A stretch of DNA of 64,000 nucleotides from Streptomyces albicerus (GCF_008905045.1 NZ_VWMY01000027.1:89690-153689), one strand, 5' to 3'. Shown: positions 8,274 to 17,442, numbered from the stretch's first letter. The notes: generated from the letters alone by a model not told the origin. Made by a program: numbers and translations.

Positions 8274-8699
8274 GTGCACCTGACAGTCCTTGACGCCCCC
8301 AACGAGTGGAGCCGGTTCGCCGAGGGCTCCATCGAACGCCACATGCTGGTCGCCCTCGGCGACCAGCTCGGTACCGCGCTGCGTCCGAAGCCGCTCATGC
8401 TGCCCGACGGCAGCCGTGTCGAGGTCGAGGGGATCGACGCCGCGGGCCGCGTGCTCGTTCAACTCGTCAGCAATCAGGGCGCGTACAAGCCTGCCTACCG
8501 CAACAAAGTCATGGCGGACATGTTCAAACTGCTCTGGCTGCGGGACTCCGTGCCGACCGCCGAGCGCACGGTGCTCTTGATCACCGAGCTGATCGTGCAG
8601 GCGCTCGGCGGCTGGGTGGCACGCGCGGCGGCGGACCTCGGGATCGAGATCTACGTCTTCGACGGCAACGCGGCCGTCACTCTGCAACACCGAACGTAA
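8274..8699 (+). CDS. Conserved hypothetical protein
   Basis: A GTG-started reading frame of 141 residues with streptomycete codon bias. I do not recognise the family. The pattern of a glycine-aspartate turn followed by strands (LPDGSRVEVEGID, then GRVLVQLVSN), and later TVLLITELIVQALGGWV and DLGIEIYVFDG, suggests a compact alpha/beta fold. A divergent PD-(D/E)XK-like fold is possible but unproven. It has no signal peptide or membrane segment. It stands alone, between the XRE gene and the ABC operon in the same direction, with about 160 bp on either side. Confidence 0.6.
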   Translation: MHLTVLDAPNEWSRFAEGSIERHMLVALGDQLGTALRPKPLMLPDGSRVEVEGIDAAGRVLVQLVSNQGAYKPAYRNKVMADMFKLLWLRDSVPTAERTVLLITELIVQALGGWVARAAADLGIEIYVFDGNAAVTLQHRT

Positions 8700-8860
8700 A
8701 GTCCGCGAAACACATCGCGGTGGTGGACCGAAACACAAGGCTCCTACGGTCGGAGACACCTAAGCGGATTTCCGCGTGGCAGTCACCCGCACTCGCTACG
8801 CACGCTCTCCGACTTCCAGGACCGGGCCTTCGTGCTCGCTACATGGATGGGAGCGTGAAG

Positions 8861-9691
8861 GTGACTGGTACGCCAGCACTTGAACTGCGGTCGGTGCACC
8901 GGGTCTACGGATTCGGGTCGTCCGCGACCAATGCCCTCGACGACGTCCATTTGACGGTGCCGTCCGGCCGCTTCGTCAGCCTCATCGGCCCCAGCGGCTG
9001 CGGCAAGTCGACACTGCTGCGCCTCGTCGCCGGCCTTGAGCAGCCCGACCGGGGCGAGGTCCGGGTGCACGGCGTCCCGCCGGCGAAGGCGTGCGCCGCC
9101 AAGATGATCGGCCTCGTGCCGCAGAGCCCGGCGTTGCTGCCCTGGTTGTCCGTGCTGCGGAACGTCACTCTGCCGCAGAGGATCAACAAGGGTGCAGCCA
9201 GGCACCGCGAGCGCATCGCCGGCTTCGTCGAGCGGGAAGCCGCGCCAGCCGCCCCTGACATGCGCGAACTTCTCGCCAAGGCGGGTCTCGGCGAGGCCAT
9301 GCACAAGCTCCCGGCGGAACTGTCCGGCGGAATGCGGCAGCGTGCCGCGATCGTGCGCGCCTTCGGCCTGCGGCCCGACGTGCTCGTCATGGACGAGCCC
9401 TTCTCGGCGCTCGACGAGTTCACTCGCGAGAGTCTGCAGGATCAACTGCTCGATCTCTGGGACGAGTTGAAGACGACGGTCCTGTTCGTCACCCACTCCG
9501 TCTCCGAGGCCGTCCGGCTCTCCGACACCGTGGTCGTCATGGCCCCGGGCCCCGGCCGCATCGTCGACACCGTCGACGTCGACCTGCCCCGGCCGCGCGG
9601 TGAACGCCTCTTCGGGGAGCGCCGCTTCCACGAGTACGAGGACCTGATCCGAGACCGGCTTCGCCGTGCCTGGCACGGCGAAGCCGCGTGA
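8861..9691 (+). CDS. ABC transporter ATP-binding protein (nitrate/sulfonate/taurine type)
   Basis: 276 residues. Walker A GPSGCGKST, Q-loop VPQSPALLPW, signature LSGGMRQR, Walker B VLVMDEPF, D-loop SALD and H-loop VTHS are all intact, so it should hydrolyse ATP. The sequence resembles SsuB/TauB. The start GTG at 8861 has GGGAG seven bases upstream; an in-frame ATG at 8843 lacks such a site. It begins a run of nine co-directional genes, with a permease and a solute-binding protein next, so it powers the uptake step of that operon. Confidence 0.94.
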   Translation: MTGTPALELRSVHRVYGFGSSATNALDDVHLTVPSGRFVSLIGPSGCGKSTLLRLVAGLEQPDRGEVRVHGVPPAKACAAKMIGLVPQSPALLPWLSVLRNVTLPQRINKGAARHRERIAGFVEREAAPAAPDMRELLAKAGLGEAMHKLPAELSGGMRQRAAIVRAFGLRPDVLVMDEPFSALDEFTRESLQDQLLDLWDELKTTVLFVTHSVSEAVRLSDTVVVMAPGPGRIVDTVDVDLPRPRGERLFGERRFHEYEDLIRDRLRRAWHGEAA

Positions 9692-9707
9692 GTGGGGGTG
9701 TGCGGAC

Positions 9708-10565
9708 ATGACCGTAGCCGACGAACGCACCATCGCCCCGGCGACCGAGGCGGATCCACCCGTCGAACCGTCGCGCTTCAACCTCAGCCACCCGAGGTCC
9801 CGGATCGCCTGGATCCGCCCGGCCGTGTGGCTGCCCCTCCTCGTGACGCTGGCGATCCTCGCCGCCCTCTGGCAGTGGGGAGCCGAGGAACTGCCGTACC
9901 TGCTGCCGCCGTTGCCGGACATCGGCAGCTCGCTCGCCACCCAGTTCGGCTATTACGTCGACAACGCCCTGGTCACTCTTGGCGAGGCGGTGGCCGGCCT
10001 CGCGATGGGATTCGTCGCCGCGTTCGCCCTAGCGGTGCTGACCAGTGAACTCCCCCTCATACGCCGGGCGGTCATGCCCATCGCGGTCGTCCTCAACGTC
10101 ACCCCGCTCGTGGCCATCGCACCGGCCCTGGTCGTGGCCTTCGGCTTCGGCCCGCTGCCCAAACTCGTCATCGCCGGCCTGATCTGCTTCTTCCCGATCC
10201 TCATCAACACCGCGGCCGGTCTGCGGTCCGTGCCGCAGCAGGTGCTGCAGGTGTACCAGACGTTGGATGCCGGCCGTATCGAACTGCTGTGGCACGTGCG
10301 CATCCCCAACGCGCTGCCGTACGTGTTCGCGGCGCTGCGCATCGTCTTCCCGCTGTCGATCGTCGGCGCCGTGGTGGCCGAGATGTCGGCGTCGGGGTCG
10401 ACCGGCGGCCTGGGCACCGCGATCAGCGTGGCCTCGTCGATGAACCAACTGCCGGTCGTATACGCCTCGATTCTCGTCCTCGCGGTCATGGGCGTGCTGC
10501 TGCTGCTCGTCGTGACGCTGGTCGAGCGCCGCGTACTCCATTGGCACGACAGCGCGCACAACTGA
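9708..10565 (+). CDS. ABC transporter permease (SsuC/TauC type)
   Basis: 285 residues with about six membrane spans and the binding-protein-dependent transport signature around residues 185-225 (VYQTLDAGRIELLWHVRIPN, the EAA-like loop that contacts the ATPase). It follows the ATPase by 16 bp. With the ATPase and the lipoprotein downstream it makes a complete importer of the nitrate/sulfonate/pyrimidine-precursor class. Confidence 0.93.
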   Translation: MTVADERTIAPATEADPPVEPSRFNLSHPRSRIAWIRPAVWLPLLVTLAILAALWQWGAEELPYLLPPLPDIGSSLATQFGYYVDNALVTLGEAVAGLAMGFVAAFALAVLTSELPLIRRAVMPIAVVLNVTPLVAIAPALVVAFGFGPLPKLVIAGLICFFPILINTAAGLRSVPQQVLQVYQTLDAGRIELLWHVRIPNALPYVFAALRIVFPLSIVGAVVAEMSASGSTGGLGTAISVASSMNQLPVVYASILVLAVMGVLLLLVVTLVERRVLHWHDSAHN

Positions 10566-10690
10566 CGCGCCCTCACACCGGCTGAGGCCTCACGTTGCTC
10601 TACCGGCGGCCCGCGATGGCGGGGCGCTCGGCGGCCCATGCCCGCATCCACACCATTCCCTCGGCACCCCTCGCCAGTTCGGAGTCACCC

Positions 10691-11860
10691 ATGTCACCCA
10701 CGTCATCCAAGTCACCCACGTCATCCATGCCAGCCATGTCACCCATGCAGAACCGCATCGTCAGATCCGGCCTCGCCTCCCTCGCCGCCATCACGCTGAC
10801 AGCCGGCGTCGCGGGATGCGGCTCGGACTCCGGCGACAGCACCTCGACGGGCTCGGAAGGGTCCGCGATCTCCGCCAAGCGCTGCGCCGAGAACAAGGCC
10901 GCCGGCAAGATCACCTACCTGTCGGGCTACCAGTACCAGTCGTCGGTGTCGATCCTCGAGTACATCGCCGCCGACAAGCTGGGCTACTTCAAGGACCTCT
11001 GCCTCGACGTCGACCTCAAGCCCGGCACCGGCGACACAGCACAGATCACCAAGCTGCTCGCCAGCGGACAGGCGACCGTGGGTCCCGTCTCCCAGCAGGA
11101 CGTCATCCAGGCCCGGGCCAACGGGATCGACATCACGGGCATCTCCTCGTACTCGGGCGCCGGCCTCGAGGTCCTGATGACGAACAAGGACATCACCGAC
11201 CTGACCCAACTCGACGGCAAGGTCGTCGGCCACAAGGGCTTCGTACCCGCAGGCGTCAGGGCGATGCTGGTCAAGGCCGGAGTCAAGTGGGACTCGCTCA
11301 AGCTGGTCAAGCAGGGCTACGACCCCTCCGTGCTGCCGCGCAGACAGGGCGGCCTCGAAGCGCTCACGGGATTCATCTCGAACGAGCCCAACCAGCTCAA
11401 GGCGGCCGGCAAAGACGTCACCGTGTGGAAGCCGATCGACTACGGCGTCCCGAGCTCGCTCGGCGCGATGGCGGTGAACCCGAAGTTCGCCCAGGCGAAC
11501 CCGCAAGCCGTCGAAGACATCCTGCGCGCCGCGCTGCACGCCTACGACTACTGCTCGGCCGACGACAAGCACATCACCGAGTGCGTCGGATACGCGGCAC
11601 AGCTGTCCGGACCGACGTACGACAAGAAACTGAACGCGACCATCTGGAAGACCGAGACGCAGGTCGCCAAGGACAATCCGACGTCCGGACAGCCGTTCGG
11701 CGCCATCGACCCCAAGAACGTCGCGGGACTCGTCGACATGCTCCACCAGTTCGAGATCGTGCCCGACAGCGTGACCGCCGCCCGGGCCGAGAGATGGTTC
11801 GACACCTCCCCCGTGACGAACATCTACGCCGCCGACAAGCTGGTCTGGCCCGCCCCGTAG
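10691..11860 (+). CDS. ABC transporter solute-binding lipoprotein (NMT1/SsuA-like)
   Basis: 389 residues. The signal sequence (RIVRSGLASLAAITLTAGVA) ends in a lipobox GVAGC, so Cys near residue 47 should be lipidated. The body resembles the NMT1/THI5-SsuA fold (LEYIAADKLGYFKD, LASGQATVGPVSQQDV, LTQLDGKVVGHKG). Members bind sulfonates, nitrate or pyrimidines such as HMP. The start at 10691 has a GGAG site and gives an unusual Ser/Thr/Pro/Met-rich leader (MSPTSSKSPTSSMPAMSP) encoded by short DNA repeats; ATG at 10745 would give a normal-length signal. Confidence 0.92.
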   Translation: MSPTSSKSPTSSMPAMSPMQNRIVRSGLASLAAITLTAGVAGCGSDSGDSTSTGSEGSAISAKRCAENKAAGKITYLSGYQYQSSVSILEYIAADKLGYFKDLCLDVDLKPGTGDTAQITKLLASGQATVGPVSQQDVIQARANGIDITGISSYSGAGLEVLMTNKDITDLTQLDGKVVGHKGFVPAGVRAMLVKAGVKWDSLKLVKQGYDPSVLPRRQGGLEALTGFISNEPNQLKAAGKDVTVWKPIDYGVPSSLGAMAVNPKFAQANPQAVEDILRAALHAYDYCSADDKHITECVGYAAQLSGPTYDKKLNATIWKTETQVAKDNPTSGQPFGAIDPKNVAGLVDMLHQFEIVPDSVTAARAERWFDTSPVTNIYAADKLVWPAP

Positions 11861-11940
11861 CCGCATCGCACCGGGACCGGCCCGCACGGCTCCCGGCCTC
11901 GTCACGTGGCAGCAGAAATCTCACGGAAAGGCCCACCAAC

Positions 11941-13002
11941 GTGCCAGCGAAAGAGTACGGAATCTTCCTCCCCATCGGGAACGGCGGCTGGATGCTGTCC
12001 ACGACCGCGCCCCATCCCGAGGCGACCTACGCGTGGAACAAGCGCGCGGCCGTGCACGCGGAGACCATCGGCCTCGACTTCATCATGTCGATGGCGAAGT
12101 GGCGCGGCTTCGGCGGCAGCACCGACCACTGGGGCCGCTCGCTGGAATCGATGACGATGATGGCGGCGCTCGCCGAGGCGACCAGCCGGGTCAAGATCTG
12201 GGCGACCCTGCACGCCAACGTCCACAACCCCGCCGTCGCGGCGAAGATGCTCACCACCCTCCAGGACATCTCCGGCGGCCGCGCCGGCATGAACATCGTC
12301 AACGGCTCCTACGCGGGAGAGTTCGAGCAGTTCGGGGAGTGGGACCCGCAGCTCAGCCACGCGGACCGCTACCAGATGACGGAGCTGTGGACGGAAGCGG
12401 TCACCCGCTTGTGGACCGAGGACTCAGTCACCATGCGGACGCCGTACTTCGATCTCGTCGACTGCGAGTCCCGCCCGCATCCGGCCACCCGCCCGACCAT
12501 CATCAACGCGGGCCGGTCTCAGGAGGCGCGCCGCTTCCAGGCCACGTACGCCGACGGGGCCTTCCTCGCCGCCGAAAGTCTCGACGAGATGCGGAAGCTC
12601 TCGGCGGACGTCCACCAGCGGGCTAAGGCCAACGGCCGGATCTGCAAGACCTACTCGATGCTCACCGTCGTCCAGGACGAGACCGACGAGCTCGCCGCCA
12701 AGAAGGTGAAGGAGTGGGGCGCGGGTCTCGACCGTGAGGCGCTCACCCACATGCGCCGGACCTGGGGCGTGCCCGAGGACCAGGCTCGCGCATGGGCCGA
12801 GGGGGCGGGCGGTGAGGCCGCGTTCCAGACCCCGTACGTCGCGGGATCGGCGCGGACGGTCACCGATCACATCGAGTACATCGTGCGCGAGGCCGACCTC
12901 GACGGGCTCATGCTGATCTTCCCGGAGTACGACGAGGACATGCTGCTGTTCGGCGAGACCGTCCTGCCCGCCCTGCGCGAGCGTGACGAGGTGGCCGTCT
13001 GA
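11941..13002 (+). CDS. RutA-like flavin-dependent monooxygenase (LLM class)
   Basis: 353 residues, bacterial luciferase-like TIM barrel using reduced FMN. Close resemblance to pyrimidine oxygenase RutA is visible: FLPIGNGGWMLSTTAP, DFIMSMAKWRGFGG, LESMTMMAALAEATSR, and MNIVNGSYAGEFEQFG. RutA opens the uracil ring to ureidoacrylate. The GTG start has GGAAAGG nine bases upstream. The next gene, overlapping by one base, encodes a RutB-like hydrolase, which supports a ring-opening then amide-cleavage sequence. The substrate may be a modified pyrimidine or another cyclic amide rather than uracil, because the rest of the rut operon is absent. Confidence 0.85.
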   Translation: MPAKEYGIFLPIGNGGWMLSTTAPHPEATYAWNKRAAVHAETIGLDFIMSMAKWRGFGGSTDHWGRSLESMTMMAALAEATSRVKIWATLHANVHNPAVAAKMLTTLQDISGGRAGMNIVNGSYAGEFEQFGEWDPQLSHADRYQMTELWTEAVTRLWTEDSVTMRTPYFDLVDCESRPHPATRPTIINAGRSQEARRFQATYADGAFLAAESLDEMRKLSADVHQRAKANGRICKTYSMLTVVQDETDELAAKKVKEWGAGLDREALTHMRRTWGVPEDQARAWAEGAGGEAAFQTPYVAGSARTVTDHIEYIVREADLDGLMLIFPEYDEDMLLFGETVLPALRERDEVAV

Positions 13003-13661
13003 TGTCCGACCTGCGGAGGAGACAACTCGCCCACCTCACCCGGCCCGGCAACAGGCCCGCGCTCGTCGTGGTCGACGTACAACGGGACTTCGCCGATCCG
13101 GACCGCCTCACCGAATACGGCCTGACGGATGCCGCACTGGCTGCGCTCGACCAGGCGGTCAGTCGCATCGGCAACCTCGTCGACGCCGCGCGTGCGGCCG
13201 AAGCGCCCGTCGTCTGGGTCGAGTTGGGGAGCGACCCCGCTCGGCCGTGGCGGTCGAGCAACTGGCTGCGCGGCGGCGACTACGACGCGCCCATGAGCCC
13301 GGACGAGCCGTGCGTCCTCGGTACGCCCGGGGCCGAGTGGTACCGCGTGCGGCCCACCGACGGCGAACTGCGCGTGGTCAAGCGCGGGTACAGCGGCTTC
13401 CTCGGCACCGATCTCGACGCGCGGCTCCACACGGCCGGCTGCGACTGGCTCACCGTCGTGGGCCTGACGAGCGAGTGCTGCGTCGACGCGACCGCCCAGG
13501 ACGCCATGCAACTGGACTGGCCCGTCGTCGTCCCCCGGGACGCGACGGCCGCCTACGACCTCGACGTCAACGCCGCGGCCCTGGTCCAGCTGGGACTCAA
13601 CGTGGCCGTGCTCAGCGACACCGACGAGGTCGTCGAACTGTGGAAGAAGGGCGTGCGGTGA
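13002..13661 (+). CDS. Isochorismatase-family cysteine hydrolase, RutB-like
   Basis: 219 residues with the complete catalytic triad of the family: Asp in VVVDVQRDF, Lys in VVKRGYSGF and Cys in LTSECCVDATAQDA. RutB hydrolyses ureidoacrylate or peracid products made by RutA, and its position after the RutA-like gene (TGATG overlap) fits that role. Biuret, N-carbamoylsarcosine or nicotinamide amidase activity in the same superfamily cannot be excluded. Confidence 0.88.
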   Translation: MSDLRRRQLAHLTRPGNRPALVVVDVQRDFADPDRLTEYGLTDAALAALDQAVSRIGNLVDAARAAEAPVVWVELGSDPARPWRSSNWLRGGDYDAPMSPDEPCVLGTPGAEWYRVRPTDGELRVVKRGYSGFLGTDLDARLHTAGCDWLTVVGLTSECCVDATAQDAMQLDWPVVVPRDATAAYDLDVNAAALVQLGLNVAVLSDTDEVVELWKKGVR

Positions 13662-14992
13662 ACGGCATGCACATCGGCTACGACCTCTCCTTCACCCACA
13701 CCGAGGGTGCGTGGGCCCGGCAGGGCTCCTGGGTCGGGCAGGACTTCCCTGACGTACGCATGTACATGGAACTCGCGCGGACGGCCGAGCGGGCCGGCGT
13801 CGGCATGCTGTTCTTCGGCGACGGAAGCGGCATACCCAGCACCTGGCGCGGAAGCATCGAACCGGCCGTGGAATGGGGCATCCAATGGCCGCGTCACGAC
13901 ATGTCGCCGGTCATCGCGGCCATGTCCACCGTGACCGAGAAGATCGGCTTCGGTCTCACGTACTCATCGACATTCATGCACCCGTTCTACGTGGCCCGGC
14001 TGCTCAACTCGCTCGACCATGTGACGGGTGGGCGCATCGCGTTCAACGTGGTCGCCTCGACGCGCGGCGCGGACGCGGCGAACTACGGGTTCGCGGAGTT
14101 GATGGACCACGATCTGCGCTACGAGCGGATGGAGGAGTTCGTCGCGGTCTGCCGCGCGCTGTGGGACTCGGTGGCGCCCGACGCCATCGTGCGAGACCGG
14201 GCCACGGGCCGTTTCGCCGACCCTGCGAAGGTGCACCCGATCGATCACCGGGGGCGCTTCTTCACCGTCAAGGGCCCGCTCGCGTCGGTACCCAGTCCGC
14301 AGCACCACCCGCTCATCGTTCAGGCGGGCAACTCACCCCGGGGCATTGCCGCTTCGGCCCGGCTCGCCGATCTGGTCTTCGGTTTCGGCGGCAACCTCAT
14401 GGCCCAGCACCGCCACCGCAAACTGCTCGACGAGGCACTCCTCGCCGAGGGACGCGATCCGGCCGAGGTGGGCATCCTCTGGGCCACGCAGGTCATCGTC
14501 GGCCGCACGACGGCCGAAGCACGGGCACGCCGTGACGCGGTGCACGAGTTCTGGAGCGAGGAAGCCGTCGCCACCTACCTGTCGCACAACGCCGGGTACG
14601 ACCTCTCCACGCTGCCGCAGTCGTTCCGCCTGGCCGAGCTGCGCGACGAGATCGTGGCGGCCAACGCGAGTCCCGCGGGTCTCGTCGGCTCGCTCATCGC
14701 CGAGTTCGGCGAGGACCACACGATGAGCCGGAGCGAGTTCTTCACGCACGGCCGCGGGCGGGCGACAGGGCTCGATCACAGCATCGTCGGCGACTTCGCC
14801 ACCGTCGCCGACGCGTTGGAGGAGAACTTCGCCGCCACCGGATCGCGCGGCGGCTACATGCTCTCCAGCCCGCTCGCCATGCCCTCGGGCTTCGCCGAGA
14901 TCAGCGAGCTGCTGCTGCCCGAGCTGCGCCGCCGCGGCGCGCTCGCCCCGGCCTACCCCGGCAGCACGCTGCGCGAGAACCTGGCGGTGTGA
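13658..14992 (+). CDS. LLM class flavin monooxygenase, NtaA/SnaA/DszA family
   Basis: 444 residues, a second reduced-FMN-dependent oxygenase of a different subgroup from the RutA-like enzyme. It shows NtaA/SnaA/SoxA hallmarks: YMELARTAERAGVGMLFFGD, TEKIGFGLTYSSTF, HPFYVARLLNSLDHVTGGR, FNVVASTRGADAANYG, and LIVQAGNSPRG. Such enzymes oxidise polyaminocarboxylates, sulfones or streptogramins. The GTG start overlaps the RutB-like stop (GTGA) with AAGG seven bases upstream. It probably performs another oxidative step on the same imported compound. Confidence 0.92.
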   Translation: MNGMHIGYDLSFTHTEGAWARQGSWVGQDFPDVRMYMELARTAERAGVGMLFFGDGSGIPSTWRGSIEPAVEWGIQWPRHDMSPVIAAMSTVTEKIGFGLTYSSTFMHPFYVARLLNSLDHVTGGRIAFNVVASTRGADAANYGFAELMDHDLRYERMEEFVAVCRALWDSVAPDAIVRDRATGRFADPAKVHPIDHRGRFFTVKGPLASVPSPQHHPLIVQAGNSPRGIAASARLADLVFGFGGNLMAQHRHRKLLDEALLAEGRDPAEVGILWATQVIVGRTTAEARARRDAVHEFWSEEAVATYLSHNAGYDLSTLPQSFRLAELRDEIVAANASPAGLVGSLIAEFGEDHTMSRSEFFTHGRGRATGLDHSIVGDFATVADALEENFAATGSRGGYMLSSPLAMPSGFAEISELLLPELRRRGALAPAYPGSTLRENLAV

Positions 14993-14993
14993 G

Positions 14994-16409
14994 ATGACCA
15001 CAGGGACCACACCGAGCGAGCGACGCCACTGGCTCGCGCTCGGCAGCCTGTGCGCGGGGTTCTTCATGCTGCTGCTGGACAGCACGATCACATCGGTCGC
15101 GCTGCCCGCACTGATCACCGGCCTGCGCACCACCGAGACCCTCGCGATCTGGGTCAACAGCGGCTACCTCATCGCCTACGCGGTGCCACTGATCATCGCG
15201 GGACGGCTGGGCGACCGCTACGGCCACCGGCGCGTCCACCTGATCGGCCTCGCGGCCTTCACTCTCGGGTCGCTGCTGTGCGCGCTGGCCCCCACCATCA
15301 CGGCACTCATCGCTTGGCGAGTGGTCCAGGGCGTCGGCGCCGCGCTGATGACACCGCAATGCCTCACCCTCATCAAGGCGCTCTTCCAGCCACCGCGCCT
15401 CGCCGTCGCGCTGGGCACCTGGGGCGCGGTCGGCGGAGCCGCGGTGGCCGCCGGGCCACTGCTCGGCGGCCTGCTCGTCGCCGCCGGCGGCTGGCCCGCG
15501 GTGTTCTGGGTCAACGTCCCGGTCGGCGTCGCCGCGATGGTCGCCGTGTCCGCGTTCGTACCGGCCCTCCCCCGCCAGAAGGCGGGCATCCCGGTGTGGG
15601 CGATCTGCGCGAACGCGGCCGGCGTCGGCGCACTCGTGCTCGGCATCCAGGGCACGGATGCCGAGAGCGCGGATGTGCTGGGTATACCCCGGTGGCTGCT
15701 CTCCGTCGTCGGCGCGCTGGTCGTCGTGGGCGTCGTGTGGCTGCAACGCCGGGACGGACAGCGGGCGTTGGTGCCTATCGCGCTGCTGCACAGCCGCGGG
15801 TTCGTCACCGCATCCTGGGCTGCCGCCGCCGCGGCTTTCAGCGCCGGCTCGGCCATGATCCCGCTGATGCTCTACCTCCAGCGGGACCGCGGGCTCGATC
15901 CCGGCGAGGCGGCCCTCACCCTCGTACCGATGGGCGTGCTGTGCCTGCTCGGCGCGCCTGTATCGGCCCGGCTCAACAACGGCATCGGGCCCCGTGCGGT
16001 TGCCGTCATCGGCTCCCTGGCGCTCGTCCTGTCCATCGGGGCGTCGGGTGCGCTCGTCGCGACGGACGCGCCGATCTCCGCGCTGACCGCCGCCTTCGCG
16101 GTGTACGGAGTGGCCAACTCGTTCGTGTGGTCACCCCTGTCGATCGCGGCGGTGACCGCGGTCGCTCCGGACGAGGTCGGGGCGGCGTCCGGAACCTTCA
16201 ACGCCATGAAGCAGCTCGGCGCGGTGCTGGGCAGCGCGGTCTGTGCCGTTCTGCTGGCCGGTTTCGGCTACGCGGTCACCCTCGGTGGCCTCGCCGCCGT
16301 CGGACTGCTCTGTCTCCTCGCGTCCGCAGTCCTCCGGGTCGACCATCCCGGGGCCGGATCCCCCGCGGCCTCCGCCCCTGCGCCCCAACTACCCACAGGA
16401 GTTGCCTGA
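14994..16409 (+). CDS. MFS transporter, DHA2 (14-TMS) type
   Basis: 471 residues, polytopic. MFS motif A is visible (GRLGDRYGHRRV) and motif C-like GPLLGGLL follows, with start signature FFMLLLDSTITSVALPAL. It belongs to the EmrB/QacA-like proton-coupled exporters. The start is one base after the monooxygenase stop, and its own stop overlaps the FMN reductase start (TGATG). In this operon it could export a toxic intermediate or add a second uptake route. Confidence 0.92.
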   Translation: MTTGTTPSERRHWLALGSLCAGFFMLLLDSTITSVALPALITGLRTTETLAIWVNSGYLIAYAVPLIIAGRLGDRYGHRRVHLIGLAAFTLGSLLCALAPTITALIAWRVVQGVGAALMTPQCLTLIKALFQPPRLAVALGTWGAVGGAAVAAGPLLGGLLVAAGGWPAVFWVNVPVGVAAMVAVSAFVPALPRQKAGIPVWAICANAAGVGALVLGIQGTDAESADVLGIPRWLLSVVGALVVVGVVWLQRRDGQRALVPIALLHSRGFVTASWAAAAAAFSAGSAMIPLMLYLQRDRGLDPGEAALTLVPMGVLCLLGAPVSARLNNGIGPRAVAVIGSLALVLSIGASGALVATDAPISALTAAFAVYGVANSFVWSPLSIAAVTAVAPDEVGAASGTFNAMKQLGAVLGSAVCAVLLAGFGYAVTLGGLAAVGLLCLLASAVLRVDHPGAGSPAASAPAPQLPTGVA

Positions 16410-16906
16410 TGAAGGCTGTCGCCGTCGTCGGAAACCCCAAGGCCGGCTCGCGCACCCGCGATGCCGCCGAACGCCTCGCGGCAGCCCTCGAACTCGACTG
16501 CGAGATCCTCGAAGTCACCGCGCTCGGCGCCGGCCTGCTCGGCTGGGGCGACCCGGACGTCACCGCGGCCGTCGAGCGAGTGCGGTCCGCCGACGTCGTG
16601 ATCGCAGCATCCCCCACCTACAAGGGCACCTACACCGGCCTGCTCAAGCTCTTTCTCGACCAGTTCCCCACGGAGACCGGCCTCGCGGGCCAGGTGGCAC
16701 TGTCCCTCATGCTCGGTGCGGGACCCGCGCACACGCTCGCCCCCGAACTCACCCTCAAACCAGTGCTCGTCGAGCTCGGCGCGACCTGTCCCGCGCAAAG
16801 TCTCTACCAGCTCGACTCCACCTACACGACCGATGACTCACTCGCCCGCTGGGCCGGGCGGTGGAGTCGGATCGTGCTCGACGCCGCGAAGACGAGGGCC
16901 GCATGA
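16409..16906 (+). CDS. NADPH-dependent FMN reductase (SsuE-like)
   Basis: 165 residues with a flavodoxin-like fold: AVVGNPKAGSRTRDAAERL at the start (phosphate loop) and ASPTYKGTYTGLLKLFLDQF in the middle, matching SsuE/MsuE. It supplies reduced FMN to the two LLM monooxygenases. It is translationally coupled to the MFS gene. A fragment of a second enzyme of this type survives in the chimera at 1970-2554. Confidence 0.92.
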   Translation: MKAVAVVGNPKAGSRTRDAAERLAAALELDCEILEVTALGAGLLGWGDPDVTAAVERVRSADVVIAASPTYKGTYTGLLKLFLDQFPTETGLAGQVALSLMLGAGPAHTLAPELTLKPVLVELGATCPAQSLYQLDSTYTTDDSLARWAGRWSRIVLDAAKTRAA

Positions 16907-17436
16907 TGACGACAAGAGAAGGGACGACAAGCGAAGGGACGACATTGGAAGGCTTCACCTCGGATCCCGGCGAGATGAAGAAGGCGTTCTCCGGATTCCC
17001 CTCAGGAGTCGCGGCCCTCTCGGCGCGCGTCCACGGAGACCCGACCGTCATGATCGTTTCGTCGTTCGCCGTCGGGGTCTCCTACAACCCGCCCATGGTC
17101 TCCTTCGCCGCCCAGCACAGCTCGACGACCTGGCCGGTACTGTCTCGCGCGCAGGCGATAGGGATCTCCGTCCTGGGCGAGGGACACAGCGACAAGGCCC
17201 GGCAACTCGCGTCCCGCAGCAAGGCGGGCCGGTTCGCCGATCTCCGCACGGTGGAAGCGGCATCCGGCGCGATGTTTCTCGAAGGCGCGCCGGTCTGGCT
17301 GGAGTGCACTGTCGAGCACAACTATCCGGCCGGCGATCACGACATCATCGTGCTGCGCGTGCTCGCCATGATGGCCGACGACGACCGCAATCCGCTCGTC
17401 TGGCACCGTCAGACGCTCAAGCTGCTGGGCAGCTGA
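16903..17436 (+). CDS. Flavin reductase family protein (HpaC/RutF-like)
   Basis: 177 residues. The split-barrel flavin reductase core is clear: MKKAFSGFPSGVAALSARV, VSSFAVGVSYNPPMVSFA, GISVLGEGHSDKARQLA. RutF, the partner of RutA, belongs here. The ATG at 16903 overlaps the upstream stop (ATGA). The first 15 residues are low-complexity (repeated EGTTSEGTT), encoded by a repeated GAAGGGACGACA; a TTG at 16945 with GAAGGG six bases upstream is a credible alternative start. It ends the operon, which thus carries two reductases for two oxygenases. Confidence 0.9.
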   Translation: MMTTREGTTSEGTTLEGFTSDPGEMKKAFSGFPSGVAALSARVHGDPTVMIVSSFAVGVSYNPPMVSFAAQHSSTTWPVLSRAQAIGISVLGEGHSDKARQLASRSKAGRFADLRTVEAASGAMFLEGAPVWLECTVEHNYPAGDHDIIVLRVLAMMADDDRNPLVWHRQTLKLLGS

Positions 17437-17442
17437 GGAACT

